Shown one piece after another: positions 1 through 6,438 of a stretch of DNA of 64,000 bases. The first letter of the stretch is position 1, and the number at the start of each line of letters is the position of its first letter. The translations under genes were made by a program, and so were the position numbers. Origin of the DNA: a virus; IMG/VR virus record IMGVR_UViG_3300037492_000285, positions 1 to 64,000 of that record; one strand, written 5' to 3'. Under the pieces are notes generated by a model. That model had not been told where the DNA came from and searched no databases. It worked only from the letters and a program-made list of their open reading frames with translations.

Positions 1-34
1 TAAGCAACTGTTTTTAGCTTTGAACGTTAGGTGC
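1..34 (-). other. Possible partial attC-like recombination site at the window edge
   Basis: Read on the minus strand this stretch contains ACCTAAC followed by GTTC, which fits the attC core consensus RYYYAAC. It lies 3' of the small minus-strand frame at 70-339, where the attC of an integron cassette would sit. The pairing partner would be outside the window, so the fold cannot be tested. The call rests mainly on the better site at 388-484. Confidence 0.35.
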
Positions 35-69
35 AATAAAAAATAAATTTCCCACCGCACCTGTACTAA

Positions 70-339
70 TCAATATCTGTATCCTATTTCAAAATACAAT
101 TTCCAAAATCCAAACATCACCGATTTTTGGCAGTTGTTTCCAGTTGGCCATATCGGGAATAGTTGCCACATATCACTTCGTCTTATTCCAAACAATATAA
201 ATACGTGCCTCCAACTCTTTTCTTTGTTTGAAGTTTGCCAAACTGTAAAGTAGTTATGACACCAAAAATCGCCTAATCTGGCTTTGTTTTTCCAAGGATT
301 GATTTCATTCGTTGGAGATGCTTTTAATGTAAGTCCCAT
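70..339 (-). CDS. Small ORF in an integron-cassette-like unit (89 aa)
   Basis: This is an 89-residue, Trp-rich frame that I do not recognise. Its position is the main support: on the minus strand it starts about 50 nt after the GTTATGT end of the attC-like site at 388-484, and it ends about 40 nt before a second attC-like core near position 30. That is the usual layout of a promoterless integron cassette gene. The base composition is richer in GC than the neighbouring phage genes. It may be a chance frame, because cassettes often hold non-coding or unrecognisable ORFs. Confidence 0.35.
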   Translation of the reverse strand: MGLTLKASPTNEINPWKNKARLGDFWCHNYFTVWQTSNKEKSWRHVFILFGIRRSDMWQLFPIWPTGNNCQKSVMFGFWKLYFEIGYRY

Positions 340-387
340 TTTGTAAATTGTTTTTTAAAGCCCACGCTAAATTTATTTTTTACAGAC

Positions 388-484
388 ACATAACAGCAGG
401 TAGGCAAAATGCCGCTATGACTGAGTGCTTCGATTTAAAATTTGTGGTAAGCGGCACCATCGCCTACCTGCAAAACGTTAGCAA
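388..484. other. attC-like integron recombination site
   Basis: The site is an imperfect palindrome of about 95 nt. GCAGGTAGGC (396-405) pairs with GCCTACCTGC (462-471) over 10 bp, and inside it TGCCGCT (410-416) pairs with AGCGGCA (450-456) over 7 bp. The outer ends are TAAC (391-394) and GTTA (477-480), matching the R'' and R' boxes of attC. The length, the two stem blocks separated by unpaired bases, and the unpaired terminal loop are all typical of attC sites recognised as folded single strands by integron integrases. No integrase gene is visible in the window. Confidence 0.7.
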
Positions 485-492
485 ACATAAAA

Positions 493-972
493 CTACTTCC
501 CGTTTGCTATCTTTCTCCACTCATCAGATATACCATTAAACCAATTATCAAAGCTACTCTTATATCCTTTTTCACATGCTATAGCAAAATTTACTGCTAT
601 ATGTCTAAGTTCATTTATATTAAATTTACGTTTGTTAACATTGTGTTCTATCTCATCTTCCATTTTTTTTAATTCTTTATCATAAGTTCCATTTAATTCG
701 CATTCATCAAGAACAGCTTTCACTATTTTTGAAGAGTAAAGTCGTGCTTTATTGTATCTAATATTGGTATTAGAAGATTTTATCATATCAAGTATTTTTT
801 CATCAGATAAGTAATCAACACTTCTCACATCATCTCCTACTACTGCGTGTAGAGCACCTAAATCATATGCTTTTAATAGTAATGGACTTAAATCAGATAT
901 TCTTTCTTTAACATCTAATTCATTATTAAATCCACACATATAGGTTTCTAGTATAGTTTTATCGTCTTCCAT
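493..972 (-). CDS. Hypothetical protein (159 aa)
   Basis: This frame is AT-rich like the phage genes. The product is mostly charged and probably helical, with no signal peptide or membrane segment. I recognise no domain. Its TAG stop lies about 10 nt from the GTTAG edge of the attC-like site, so on the minus strand the order is gene then attC, as in an integron cassette. It could equally be an ordinary phage gene truncated or juxtaposed at a recombination or assembly junction. The start at 972 follows an A-rich stretch and the structured RNA region at 1000-1184. Confidence 0.65.
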   Translation of the reverse strand: MEDDKTILETYMCGFNNELDVKERISDLSPLLLKAYDLGALHAVVGDDVRSVDYLSDEKILDMIKSSNTNIRYNKARLYSSKIVKAVLDECELNGTYDKELKKMEDEIEHNVNKRKFNINELRHIAVNFAIACEKGYKSSFDNWFNGISDEWRKIANGK

Positions 973-999
973 AAGTTATTATTTTATTAGTTAAAAATC

Positions 1000-1184
1000 C
1001 TTTGAAAATTCTTCTGACCGTATGCCTACGGGATACCTTATCTAATTACTTTGGGAGAGCTTATCTCTTATCCTATACAGAATGTATCTATCCACAAACA
1101 ACGACCTTTGCAAGAGGTCTAAGGTTTTGCCAGTATGTCGGTGAGCTTCCTTTTCAGTTTGCTTCAATCAGAAGAATTTCAAAG
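1000..1184. ncRNA. Structured RNA candidate closed by a 17-bp stem
   Basis: CTTTGAAAATTCTTCTGA (1000-1017) is complementary to TCAGAAGAATTTCAAAG (1168-1184) over 17 bp with one bulged base, enclosing about 150 nt. Inside are smaller hairpins, CCGTA-TGCC-TACGG near 1019-1032 and GACCT/AGGTC near 1110-1126. The segment is less AT-rich than its neighbours and has no convincing gene; the plus-strand frame running through it resembles nothing. It lies between the tRNA-like gene and the 493-972 gene, so a minus-strand transcript is likely. I could not match it to 6S RNA, RNase P RNA, tmRNA or a group I core. Confidence 0.45.
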
Positions 1185-1292
1185 AACTTAAACCATACAC
1201 ACTCTTCAGCATTCTACTCCCAGCTCCGAGGAATTGTATCTAACTTAGCCCATCTCACCGCTGTAAGGGTACTGAAGTTTATATGTATGTTG

Positions 1293-1383
1293 TAGTCAGG
1301 ACAGGATTCGAACCTGCGTAAATCAACACTCAGTTAGGGATTAACCTAAAGGATGATGCATAACCTATCTCTGCCACCTGACT
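1293..1383 (-). tRNA. tRNA-like gene with long variable region; anticodon not assignable
   Basis: On the minus strand AGTCAGG (1383-1377) pairs perfectly with CCTGACT (1300-1294) as a 7-bp acceptor stem. The T arm is GCAGG-TTCGAAT-CCTGT, and the D arm has GCA/TGC closing a loop with the conserved AG and GG. The total of about 90 nt fits a class II tRNA (Leu, Ser or Tyr). The centre does not give a normal 5-bp stem with a 7-nt loop. The best helix is TTAGG/CCTAA around a 6-nt loop, displaced from the expected place. CCA is not fully encoded. It is either a divergent tRNA or a degenerate tRNA-like RNA. Confidence 0.55.
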
Positions 1384-1445
1384 ATGTACACCCCATTTTT
1401 ATCATTCTCTTTGAGAGAGGTGAGCCTCGTCCTCAAATCATCAAG

Positions 1446-1535
1446 GCATGACCTTGCATCTTCTTTTTATTCTTAATTTGGCAGCATTTTACTTCCCTAT
1501 TTGGCAATATAAATGCATTACCTTGCATCTTCTTT
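1446..1535. repeat. Short direct repeat at the end of the 63-aa gene
   Basis: ACCTTGCATCTTCTTT occurs at 1451-1466 and again at 1520-1535, each preceded by GCAT plus one base. The second copy encodes the C-terminus (KEDAR) of the 1518-1709 gene on the minus strand, and the first lies just beyond its stop. TTTGGCA is also duplicated between them. This looks like a local duplication of the gene's 3' end. Confidence 0.5.
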
Positions 1536-1709
1536 AAGGGTTATTTTTACAGATGTTTCATTATTCCAATAATACTCACATTTTTTCAATTCCTTATTAT
1601 AGGCAAAATCAGCATAAGACTGTCTATATTCAGAAGGTATTGCTGTATATCTGTAACAACTTTCTTTTATAGGGCAATGTTTGTCCGTACACATACTTAT
1701 ATCTGGCAT
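1518..1709 (-). CDS. Small Cys-rich protein (63 aa)
   Basis: The N-terminal half has C7, C12 and C18 followed by a YRxS/T-rich stretch, and another Cys lies in the second half (KKCEYYW). The pattern suggests a small metal-binding or disulfide-containing protein. It resembles small conserved proteins of unknown function I associate with Bacteroidota phages, but I cannot name a family. It follows the 1722-2273 gene by 12 nt and is probably the last gene of the polymerase operon. Its 3' end is duplicated downstream. Confidence 0.7.
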   Translation of the reverse strand: MPDISMCTDKHCPIKESCYRYTAIPSEYRQSYADFAYNKELKKCEYYWNNETSVKITLKEDAR

Positions 1710-1721
1710 AATTTCTATTTT

Positions 1722-2273
1722 TTAGTCCCACCATTGTTCAAGATTTTGTTCTAAAATTTTATAAAGAAGCTTTTTAGCTCTATTATGATTTATTAATCCC
1801 ATATTAATACCTATACCAAATTTAGTATTGGTTGTAATGTATGGAGGATCTTTCATAGCTATCACTTGTTTATAAATACGAGAATATTTATCAAAATATT
1901 CTTTATGACGCTCTGAAACTAATTCAAATGATAATGATGTACTTTTTGTATCCTGAATAGGCGTAAATATCGGCTTATTTTCATAATAACTATGAAATTC
2001 ATCTGTATAATATTCAGTTTTAATTCTATTTATGAGAGTAATACATAACTTTATTCTTTCAACTGAACGTTCTGTAGAATCATGCTTATTACGTTTCTTT
2101 AAATAAGCAGATTGTTTACTAAGTTTAAATTTTAAAACTTCCCAAATATAACAATGATCAAAATCTCTATCATTCCATATAATGGGAAACCATTTCCATA
2201 AATTCTTTATCCCATAGATAAAATTTATATAGAAATATTTGATTCTATGATTATACCATCTATATAATTTCAT
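1722..2273 (-). CDS. Conserved hypothetical phage protein (183 aa)
   Basis: The product is rich in aromatic and basic residues at the N-terminus, with a WFPIIWNDRDFDH segment at about residues 28-40, and ends in a helical region finishing EQWWD. The WxxRDFDH type of motif recurs in hypothetical proteins of replication regions of Bacteroidota phages; I know of no assigned function. Its ATG overlaps the TGA of the upstream 207-aa gene as ATGA, so translation is probably coupled. It is not a membrane protein despite the aromatic N-terminus. Confidence 0.75.
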   Translation of the reverse strand: MKLYRWYNHRIKYFYINFIYGIKNLWKWFPIIWNDRDFDHCYIWEVLKFKLSKQSAYLKKRNKHDSTERSVERIKLCITLINRIKTEYYTDEFHSYYENKPIFTPIQDTKSTSLSFELVSERHKEYFDKYSRIYKQVIAMKDPPYITTNTKFGIGINMGLINHNRAKKLLYKILEQNLEQWWD

Positions 2274-2893
2274 ATATCTGTTCCTCCTGCAATTTTAGGT
2301 GCTTCCATAATTTTAGTTCCTTCTTGTATTAGTTCAATGAATGGTTCATAACTACGTTGATTTAAATAAGTAAGACTATTTTGCATAAATGTAAGTTTAT
2401 TAGTGTTAGATTTGACAGAATTTTCTTTTTTCTGAAGGACATCATAAGTTAATGCTGAAATTAATTGCGTTGCTGTATGTTCTCCTTCAATTAAAATCTT
2501 ATCAAATTTTAAACGACAGTTAACTTTATCTTGTCTAAGACTTCTTGAACCCTTAAAAAATCTACCTTCATGTTGAAATGTATCTGTTCCAGGATATGCT
2601 CCCCACCATTCTTCAAATTCTGTATTAGCAGGTTTTCGTTTTATAAGTTTGGTAGTCTCTTCAGTCTGCATGAAATTTAATAATGTTTGTCCAATTAATG
2701 TAAGACAATCATTCTCTGTAATCAATCCCTTTCTTATAAGAGATTGATAGAGGGCAGCAATTTTCATACTGCCCTCACAAAGTAATTTAATATCAAACTG
2801 ATTTTCAATCAACTTTAACAAATAAATTTGATCAAGACTATATCCTTTCTTAATAAACTCTTCAAAATGGAAAGGTGTCACTTGTAGTTTCAT
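2270..2893 (-). CDS. Hypothetical replication-module protein (207 aa)
   Basis: The protein has a helical N-terminal half with a winged-helix-like pattern (about residues 15-70), then EFEEWWGAYPGTD near residue 92. FxxWWxxYP segments of this sort occur in DnaT-like and phage replisome-organiser proteins. The C-terminal part (KLTFMQNSLTYLNQRSYEPF) is helical. It sits two small genes downstream of the DNA polymerase, so a role as initiator, helicase loader or accessory factor is a reasonable inference, but no catalytic motif is visible. It overlaps the upstream gene by 32 nt and the downstream gene by 4 nt. Confidence 0.75.
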   Translation of the reverse strand: MKLQVTPFHFEEFIKKGYSLDQIYLLKLIENQFDIKLLCEGSMKIAALYQSLIRKGLITENDCLTLIGQTLLNFMQTEETTKLIKRKPANTEFEEWWGAYPGTDTFQHEGRFFKGSRSLRQDKVNCRLKFDKILIEGEHTATQLISALTYDVLQKKENSVKSNTNKLTFMQNSLTYLNQRSYEPFIELIQEGTKIMEAPKIAGGTDI

Positions 2894-3059
2894 CTTCTTC
2901 TAATTGTTTTATTGGTAAATACACATTAATTATAGCAGGTTTTCGATAGGTAGTTTCCCATTCCATCCATTCTGCTTCTACTCTACGTTTTTCTTCATAA
3001 AGAAATTGCTTTTCTCTATAATAATCAGTTTCCCAATCTTCAAGTGTTAGATCTTTCAT
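2862..3059 (-). CDS. Small acidic helical protein (65 aa)
   Basis: The first 40 residues are Glu- and aromatic-rich and probably helical (DWETDYYREKQFLYEEKRR), and the tail is acidic. No family is recognised. It starts 3 nt after the stop of the 85-aa gene and overlaps the next gene by 32 nt, consistent with one compact operon behind the DNA polymerase. Confidence 0.65.
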   Translation of the reverse strand: MKDLTLEDWETDYYREKQFLYEEKRRVEAEWMEWETTYRKPAIINVYLPIKQLEEDETTSDTFPF

Positions 3060-3062
3060 AGT

Positions 3063-3320
3063 TTAGTTTTTAATTCTTATTCCGAACTGTGTGTTAAACC
3101 ATACAAACATTCCTTCTGCTTTTGATTTATTACATTTAAATGTTTTTTTCAATAAAGGAATTGCATATGCTGTGAATTCTTCAAATTGACTTCTTGTTAA
3201 TGTCCAATTGAAGAACCAACGATCATCATCAAGTATATCAATTCTAGATTTACCAATTATTGTTAATTGATAGTCTAATAAATGTTCACCTATGTTTGTT
3301 CTATCAATTTTCTTTTTCAT
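3063..3320 (-). CDS. Hypothetical protein (85 aa)
   Basis: This is a compact basic protein with a DDDRWFFNWTLTRSQFEEF segment at about residues 30-48 and a FVWFNTQFGI end. No known family is recognised; similar short proteins occur beside phage DNA polymerases. Its ATG overlaps the TAA of the polymerase 3' exon by one base (TAATG), so it is probably translated by reinitiation after the polymerase and may be a polymerase partner. Confidence 0.7.
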   Translation of the reverse strand: MKKKIDRTNIGEHLLDYQLTIIGKSRIDILDDDRWFFNWTLTRSQFEEFTAYAIPLLKKTFKCNKSKAEGMFVWFNTQFGIRIKN

Positions 3321-4120
3321 TAACTAAAAAGATTTAGTTGTCCTGGAATAATTTTAACTTTATTTTTCTTACCTTCTAATAAGATTTTGTTTGTAATTCT
3401 ATTAGCTTTTTCAATATAAAAATCATAATTGATATCAGCCGTATTTACATCTATATCTTTAGGAAGATAATTACGCACCGTACAAACCCATTCTCCTGCT
3501 TCCACTTGACTTACAGCAGCAGCATTTGTTTGACATTCAGGATTTTTTACCTTTAATAATTTTTCTCCTGAATTACTTACATAATATCTAATAAGTTTAT
3601 TATAGACCACCTTAGTATTAGACTGTTTATTTATTCCTTCATAGTGGAAATCTTTATTTGCTTTCTGTCTAATACAGAAGTCATATAAATTGCTATGATT
3701 TCTAATAGTCTCATCAATTGGAATGTTATTAACAAACCATTGTTCAAGAGCAATAGGTACAACACGAGCAGATTTATTCTTATGAAGTTCAAAATCTGTG
3801 AGAAAATCTCCTTTTTTCTTAATTTCACCATCGGTTTTAATTGCTAAGTAATCATTAACTGTACTAAATATGATTTTACTATAATCTGTACGCTCAAGTT
3901 CATAACTTGTAAGAGTCATCCACCATTCATTAATCTCATTCATTTTATCAATGAGAGATTTATTAATAATGATTGTTACACCATCAGTATTTGCAGAAAT
4001 TACGTGTATGCCTGATAATTCATATGCTTCTATTAACATCATAAGAGATAATTCTCCTGTAATGGTAGTAAACATTGTTAATTGTCTATCATATACCCAA
4101 TTTTGCATATCAGAAGATTT
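3320..4120 (-). CDS. DNA polymerase family B, 3' exon (palm motif C, thumb, C-terminus)
   Basis: This exon continues the palm and carries NWVYDRQ just after the splice point, then motif C as SANTDG (a variant of DTD, with NTD) and the YLAIKTDGEIKKKG-type segment. The protein ends KIIPGQLNLFS, where QLNLF matches the bacterial sliding-clamp-binding motif. I place the exon start at 4120 so that NSVYG joins KSSDMQ-NWVYD, which keeps the usual six residues between YG and the (N/S)WxYD segment, leaves U as the last exon base and makes G the last intron base. From its first internal ATG (4108) the frame alone would lack exonuclease, motif A and motif B, so it needs the 5' exon. The spliced product is 655 aa. 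Confidence 0.88.
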   Translation of the reverse strand, partial: KSSDMQNWVYDRQLTMFTTITGELSLMMLIEAYELSGIHVISANTDGVTIIINKSLIDKMNEINEWWMTLTSYELERTDYSKIIFSTVNDYLAIKTDGEIKKKGDFLTDFELHKNKSARVVPIALEQWFVNNIPIDETIRNHSNLYDFCIRQKANKDFHYEGINKQSNTKVVYNKLIRYYVSNSGEKLLKVKNPECQTNAAAVSQVEAGEWVCTVRNYLPKDIDVNTADINYDFYIEKANRITNKILLEGKKNKVKIIPGQLNLFS

Positions 4121-4372
4121 CGGTTTTGTTATCCTATAGGCTTTTTATCCTATAGTTCTTACAGTTCTTTTTCCTGTAAGCCCAGCATATATTTTCATCC
4201 CTAAGGATGTCGGGCACTCGTGGCGGTTTATATTCTATTATCATCATCTATCACTTCAGGTGTTTACACCTTCCTCCATCATGTGATGTTACGAGGCTTG
4301 ATGATAATAATAGTTTCACCCACTATGCGTTACACTGACATAAGTTTGTTAATTCTTATGTTTAGCACGGTA

Positions 4373-5197
4373 TTAGGAGTCACACCCTTCACCGTTTTTG
4401 CCCAATTTTTCAACATGAATTACTTCATGAAGTGGCTGATTGCTAAATATCAGTCCTTTATAAGATTTATTAGTTTTACAAGCTTTATTAATATTTCCAG
4501 AACTCAAGAATTTTAATGGTTTATTCATACGTTCTTGATTAAATCTTCCATTTATAGGAAGATTATTTTGTTCTGTCAAAGACCATTCTTCAAGATCTTT
4601 ACTACTTCTAAAGCACATAAGAAAATTATAATTTACATCATACACGTACACTTCTGGGGAAGCTATTCTTCTTTGTTCTCCTTGGTCTTTCCATTTTTTA
4701 AGAACTTTTTCAGATTTAGTCTTTTTTATATTTTTTAAATATAAACACTCTCCTTTAATACCTTTATTCCAAGGAATGTGTCCTTTTATAAAATTAGACT
4801 GTATTTCTCCAGTTGCGTATTTTTTCTTCATTGTAGCTGCTCTCTTTAATATTGTCTCATTAGACATATTTGGAGTGCCTGATGCAAGAGGGTTAATGTT
4901 GTATAGATTTTCTTTTTCTTCTTTATCTATCCAATATTGTTCTCTTTCAAGAGTAGTTGATTTTTCTGTATTTTCTATAATAGAAGCATAGAAACTAGTT
5001 TCACCATATTTATTAAAAGCATGTTGTAAGTAGGAATTTTTATGTTTCCCTACTCTTAACATTGAAATATGATGTTCTATTCTTTTTATTACTCTCATTG
5101 TAGAAGATCCAATATATACTTTATTAGTAATTAGATTTTCTAATACATACACCCCAGGTTTTTCTAAAGAACATCCATGTGCAATTATAATTTCCAT
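4373..5197 (-). CDS. Intron-encoded GIY-YIG homing endonuclease (274 aa)
   Basis: The N-terminal catalytic module spans about residues 14-100: GVYVLENLITNKVYIG is the GIY...YIG core, followed by R35 in the helix VIKRIEHH and by E87 in ERE-QYW. A linker and a C-terminal DNA-binding region follow (SNETILKRAATMKKKY is like NUMOD3 repeats, then VYVYDVNYNFLMCFRSS is like NUMOD1). Such enzymes cut intron-free alleles and cause intron homing. The stop codon abuts the conserved CCGTGCTAAA of the ribozyme core. An intact promoter sits directly upstream inside the intron. Confidence 0.9.
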   Translation of the reverse strand: MEIIIAHGCSLEKPGVYVLENLITNKVYIGSSTMRVIKRIEHHISMLRVGKHKNSYLQHAFNKYGETSFYASIIENTEKSTTLEREQYWIDKEEKENLYNINPLASGTPNMSNETILKRAATMKKKYATGEIQSNFIKGHIPWNKGIKGECLYLKNIKKTKSEKVLKKWKDQGEQRRIASPEVYVYDVNYNFLMCFRSSKDLEEWSLTEQNNLPINGRFNQERMNKPLKFLSSGNINKACKTNKSYKGLIFSNQPLHEVIHVEKLGKNGEGCDS

Positions 5198-5209
5198 AAG
5201 TATTTTTTA

Positions 5210-5240
5210 CAAATATACTTAAACTTTCAATCAATTCAAA
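5210..5240 (-). promoter_or_regulatory. Intron-internal promoter for the homing endonuclease
   Basis: On the minus strand TTTG (5240-5237) is followed by 19 nt and TATATTTG (5217-5210), an exact match to the Bacteroidota promoter consensus TTTG-N19-TAnnTTTG. The endonuclease start codon is at 5197, only 13 nt further on. This would allow expression independent of polymerase mRNA. Confidence 0.7.
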
Positions 5241-5271
5241 GAACTATTTTAATATTTAACAACTTTTAACA

Positions 5272-6438
5272 ACCATAAACACTATTAACAGCTAATTTTA
5301 AAGCTCCAACAATCCCTCTGATTCTTTTATCCTTTTTAGCCAAAGGTTTAAGTTCTAATCGTCTATCAAACATTTGTTTGTAGCCTCTTAAGAATTCTTT
5401 CCCTAAATGTGCAGGATAACGACCATTGTTAATGATAATAGCAGGATAATATGAACTTACATCCCAATCAATGATTAAATAATCATCATCTTCCTTAAAT
5501 ATTTTAGGAGTGTTAACAGAATGAAGTCCACCTCTTGCAAATGTATAAGTATTACCATAAAAATGTAATTCTTCAAGAAATTCATCTTGCATTTTCATAG
5601 TTCGTTTCTGTATATCCTTATAAAACTTTGTTAATTCAGGAGTTTGAAACACAACATACTTTGCAATACAATTTTTAACTTCAATACTTTTTCTAAATGT
5701 TCCTTTTTTGGGAAGTTTTTTATAATCTATTCTTTTTTCCTGACAATAAAACTTCTTAATCATTTCATCACCAATTTTACTATCAGAATAATTTAGACAA
5801 GAAATATTAAATTCCTCTTCTATATCCAACCTAAGTTCCACCTGATTATTTCCTTTATATAAAGGATGTTCAGTGTTCCCAATAGTAATGTTATAAAAAT
5901 CATAGGTAGCCATAACATCATTCTTACAATACTTTTTAGTTTGTATAACTTCTTCAAGAGTCATATCAACTTTAGTATGATGTATAGGCATTTCTTCTAT
6001 GTTCTCAAAATCCATTTCAAATTCAAGTCTTTTAAGACTAACCATTCGATTCTTGTTTGAATAATGATTTATTTCAAAAACATCTAATATTTTAAAACTT
6101 AAATTATTTTCTCTGTATTTTGGTAAAACGTTATACTTACTATCATTAATAGTGTCTTGTGCTATTTGAGAAATTTTAGAACATATTTCAAGTCCTGTCA
6201 AACTATGCCATTGATCACAGTTCCTAAATATATATTCTAAGACTTGACTATCGAATCTTAACCCATTATACGTTACAAAGTAATGATCTTTTTTTTGTTC
6301 AAAAAAGATTACCATATTATCTAATGTGTTTTTCCATCTACTAACCTCAAAGGTATGATATTTATCAGTTTGAGGATCGTAACAAACACATAGAAAATAC
6401 TCTAACAATGTTTCTATATCTGTAATTATAACTTTCAT
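5272..6438 (-). CDS. DNA polymerase family B, 5' exon (3'-5' exonuclease, motifs A and B)
   Basis: This exon encodes the replicative polymerase's proofreading domain and most of the palm. Exo I is DIET (D7, E9), Exo II is NGLRFD (58-63), Exo III is YCKND (170-174), motif A is DVSSYYP (326-332), and motif B is KLAVNSVYG (381-389). After G389 the gene is interrupted by the group I intron; unspliced, it ends one codon later (Cys, stop). The N-terminus starts directly at Exo I, as in other crAss-like family B polymerases, so it appears complete. Its ATG overlaps the stop of the upstream GIY-YIG gene (ATGA), suggesting coupled translation. Confidence 0.92.

Larger units (their letters stand above)
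4121..5271 (-). other. Group I intron inside the DNA polymerase gene
   Basis: The two polymerase exons are separated by 1,151 nt that breaks the KxxxNSxYG motif; read through, the 5' exon ends one codon later (TGT TAA). The downstream part has a sequence close to a conserved stretch of the T4 td intron (CCGTGCTAAA, about 4370-4360), an imperfect long-range helix (CTATTATTATCATCA with TGATGATAATAG) and several stems before the 3' end. P1 can form between exon UUUAUGGU and intron GUUGU-U-AAA with a U-G pair at the splice site. A GIY-YIG endonuclease fills the 5' part, as in td. CTATAGGATAA is repeated near the 3' end. The exact 3' splice site is inferred. Confidence 0.8.

Noticed and set aside
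348-539. Plus-strand 63-codon ORF at the left end
   Set aside because: It runs straight through the attC-like palindrome and into the antisense of the 493-972 gene. Its sequence is explained by the fold.
1002-1295. Plus-strand 97-codon ORF
   Set aside because: It covers the structured-RNA candidate and the edge of the tRNA-like gene on the strand opposite to all local genes, with no recognisable protein features.
1293-1383. Suppressor tRNA for recoded stop codons
   Set aside because: CTTTAGG could be read as an anticodon loop with UUA, but its flanks do not pair. TAG and TAA both act as normal stops in this window (for example TAG ends the 28050-28316 gene), so there is no sign of recoding.
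4108-4132. Alternative intron 3' ends giving NSVYG-ITKPKSSD or NSVYG-KPKSSD
   Set aside because: The first also ends the intron in G, but adds residues between YG and NWVYD compared with the usual six. The second does not end in G. The choice of 4121/4120 fits both rules, though only RNA data can settle it.
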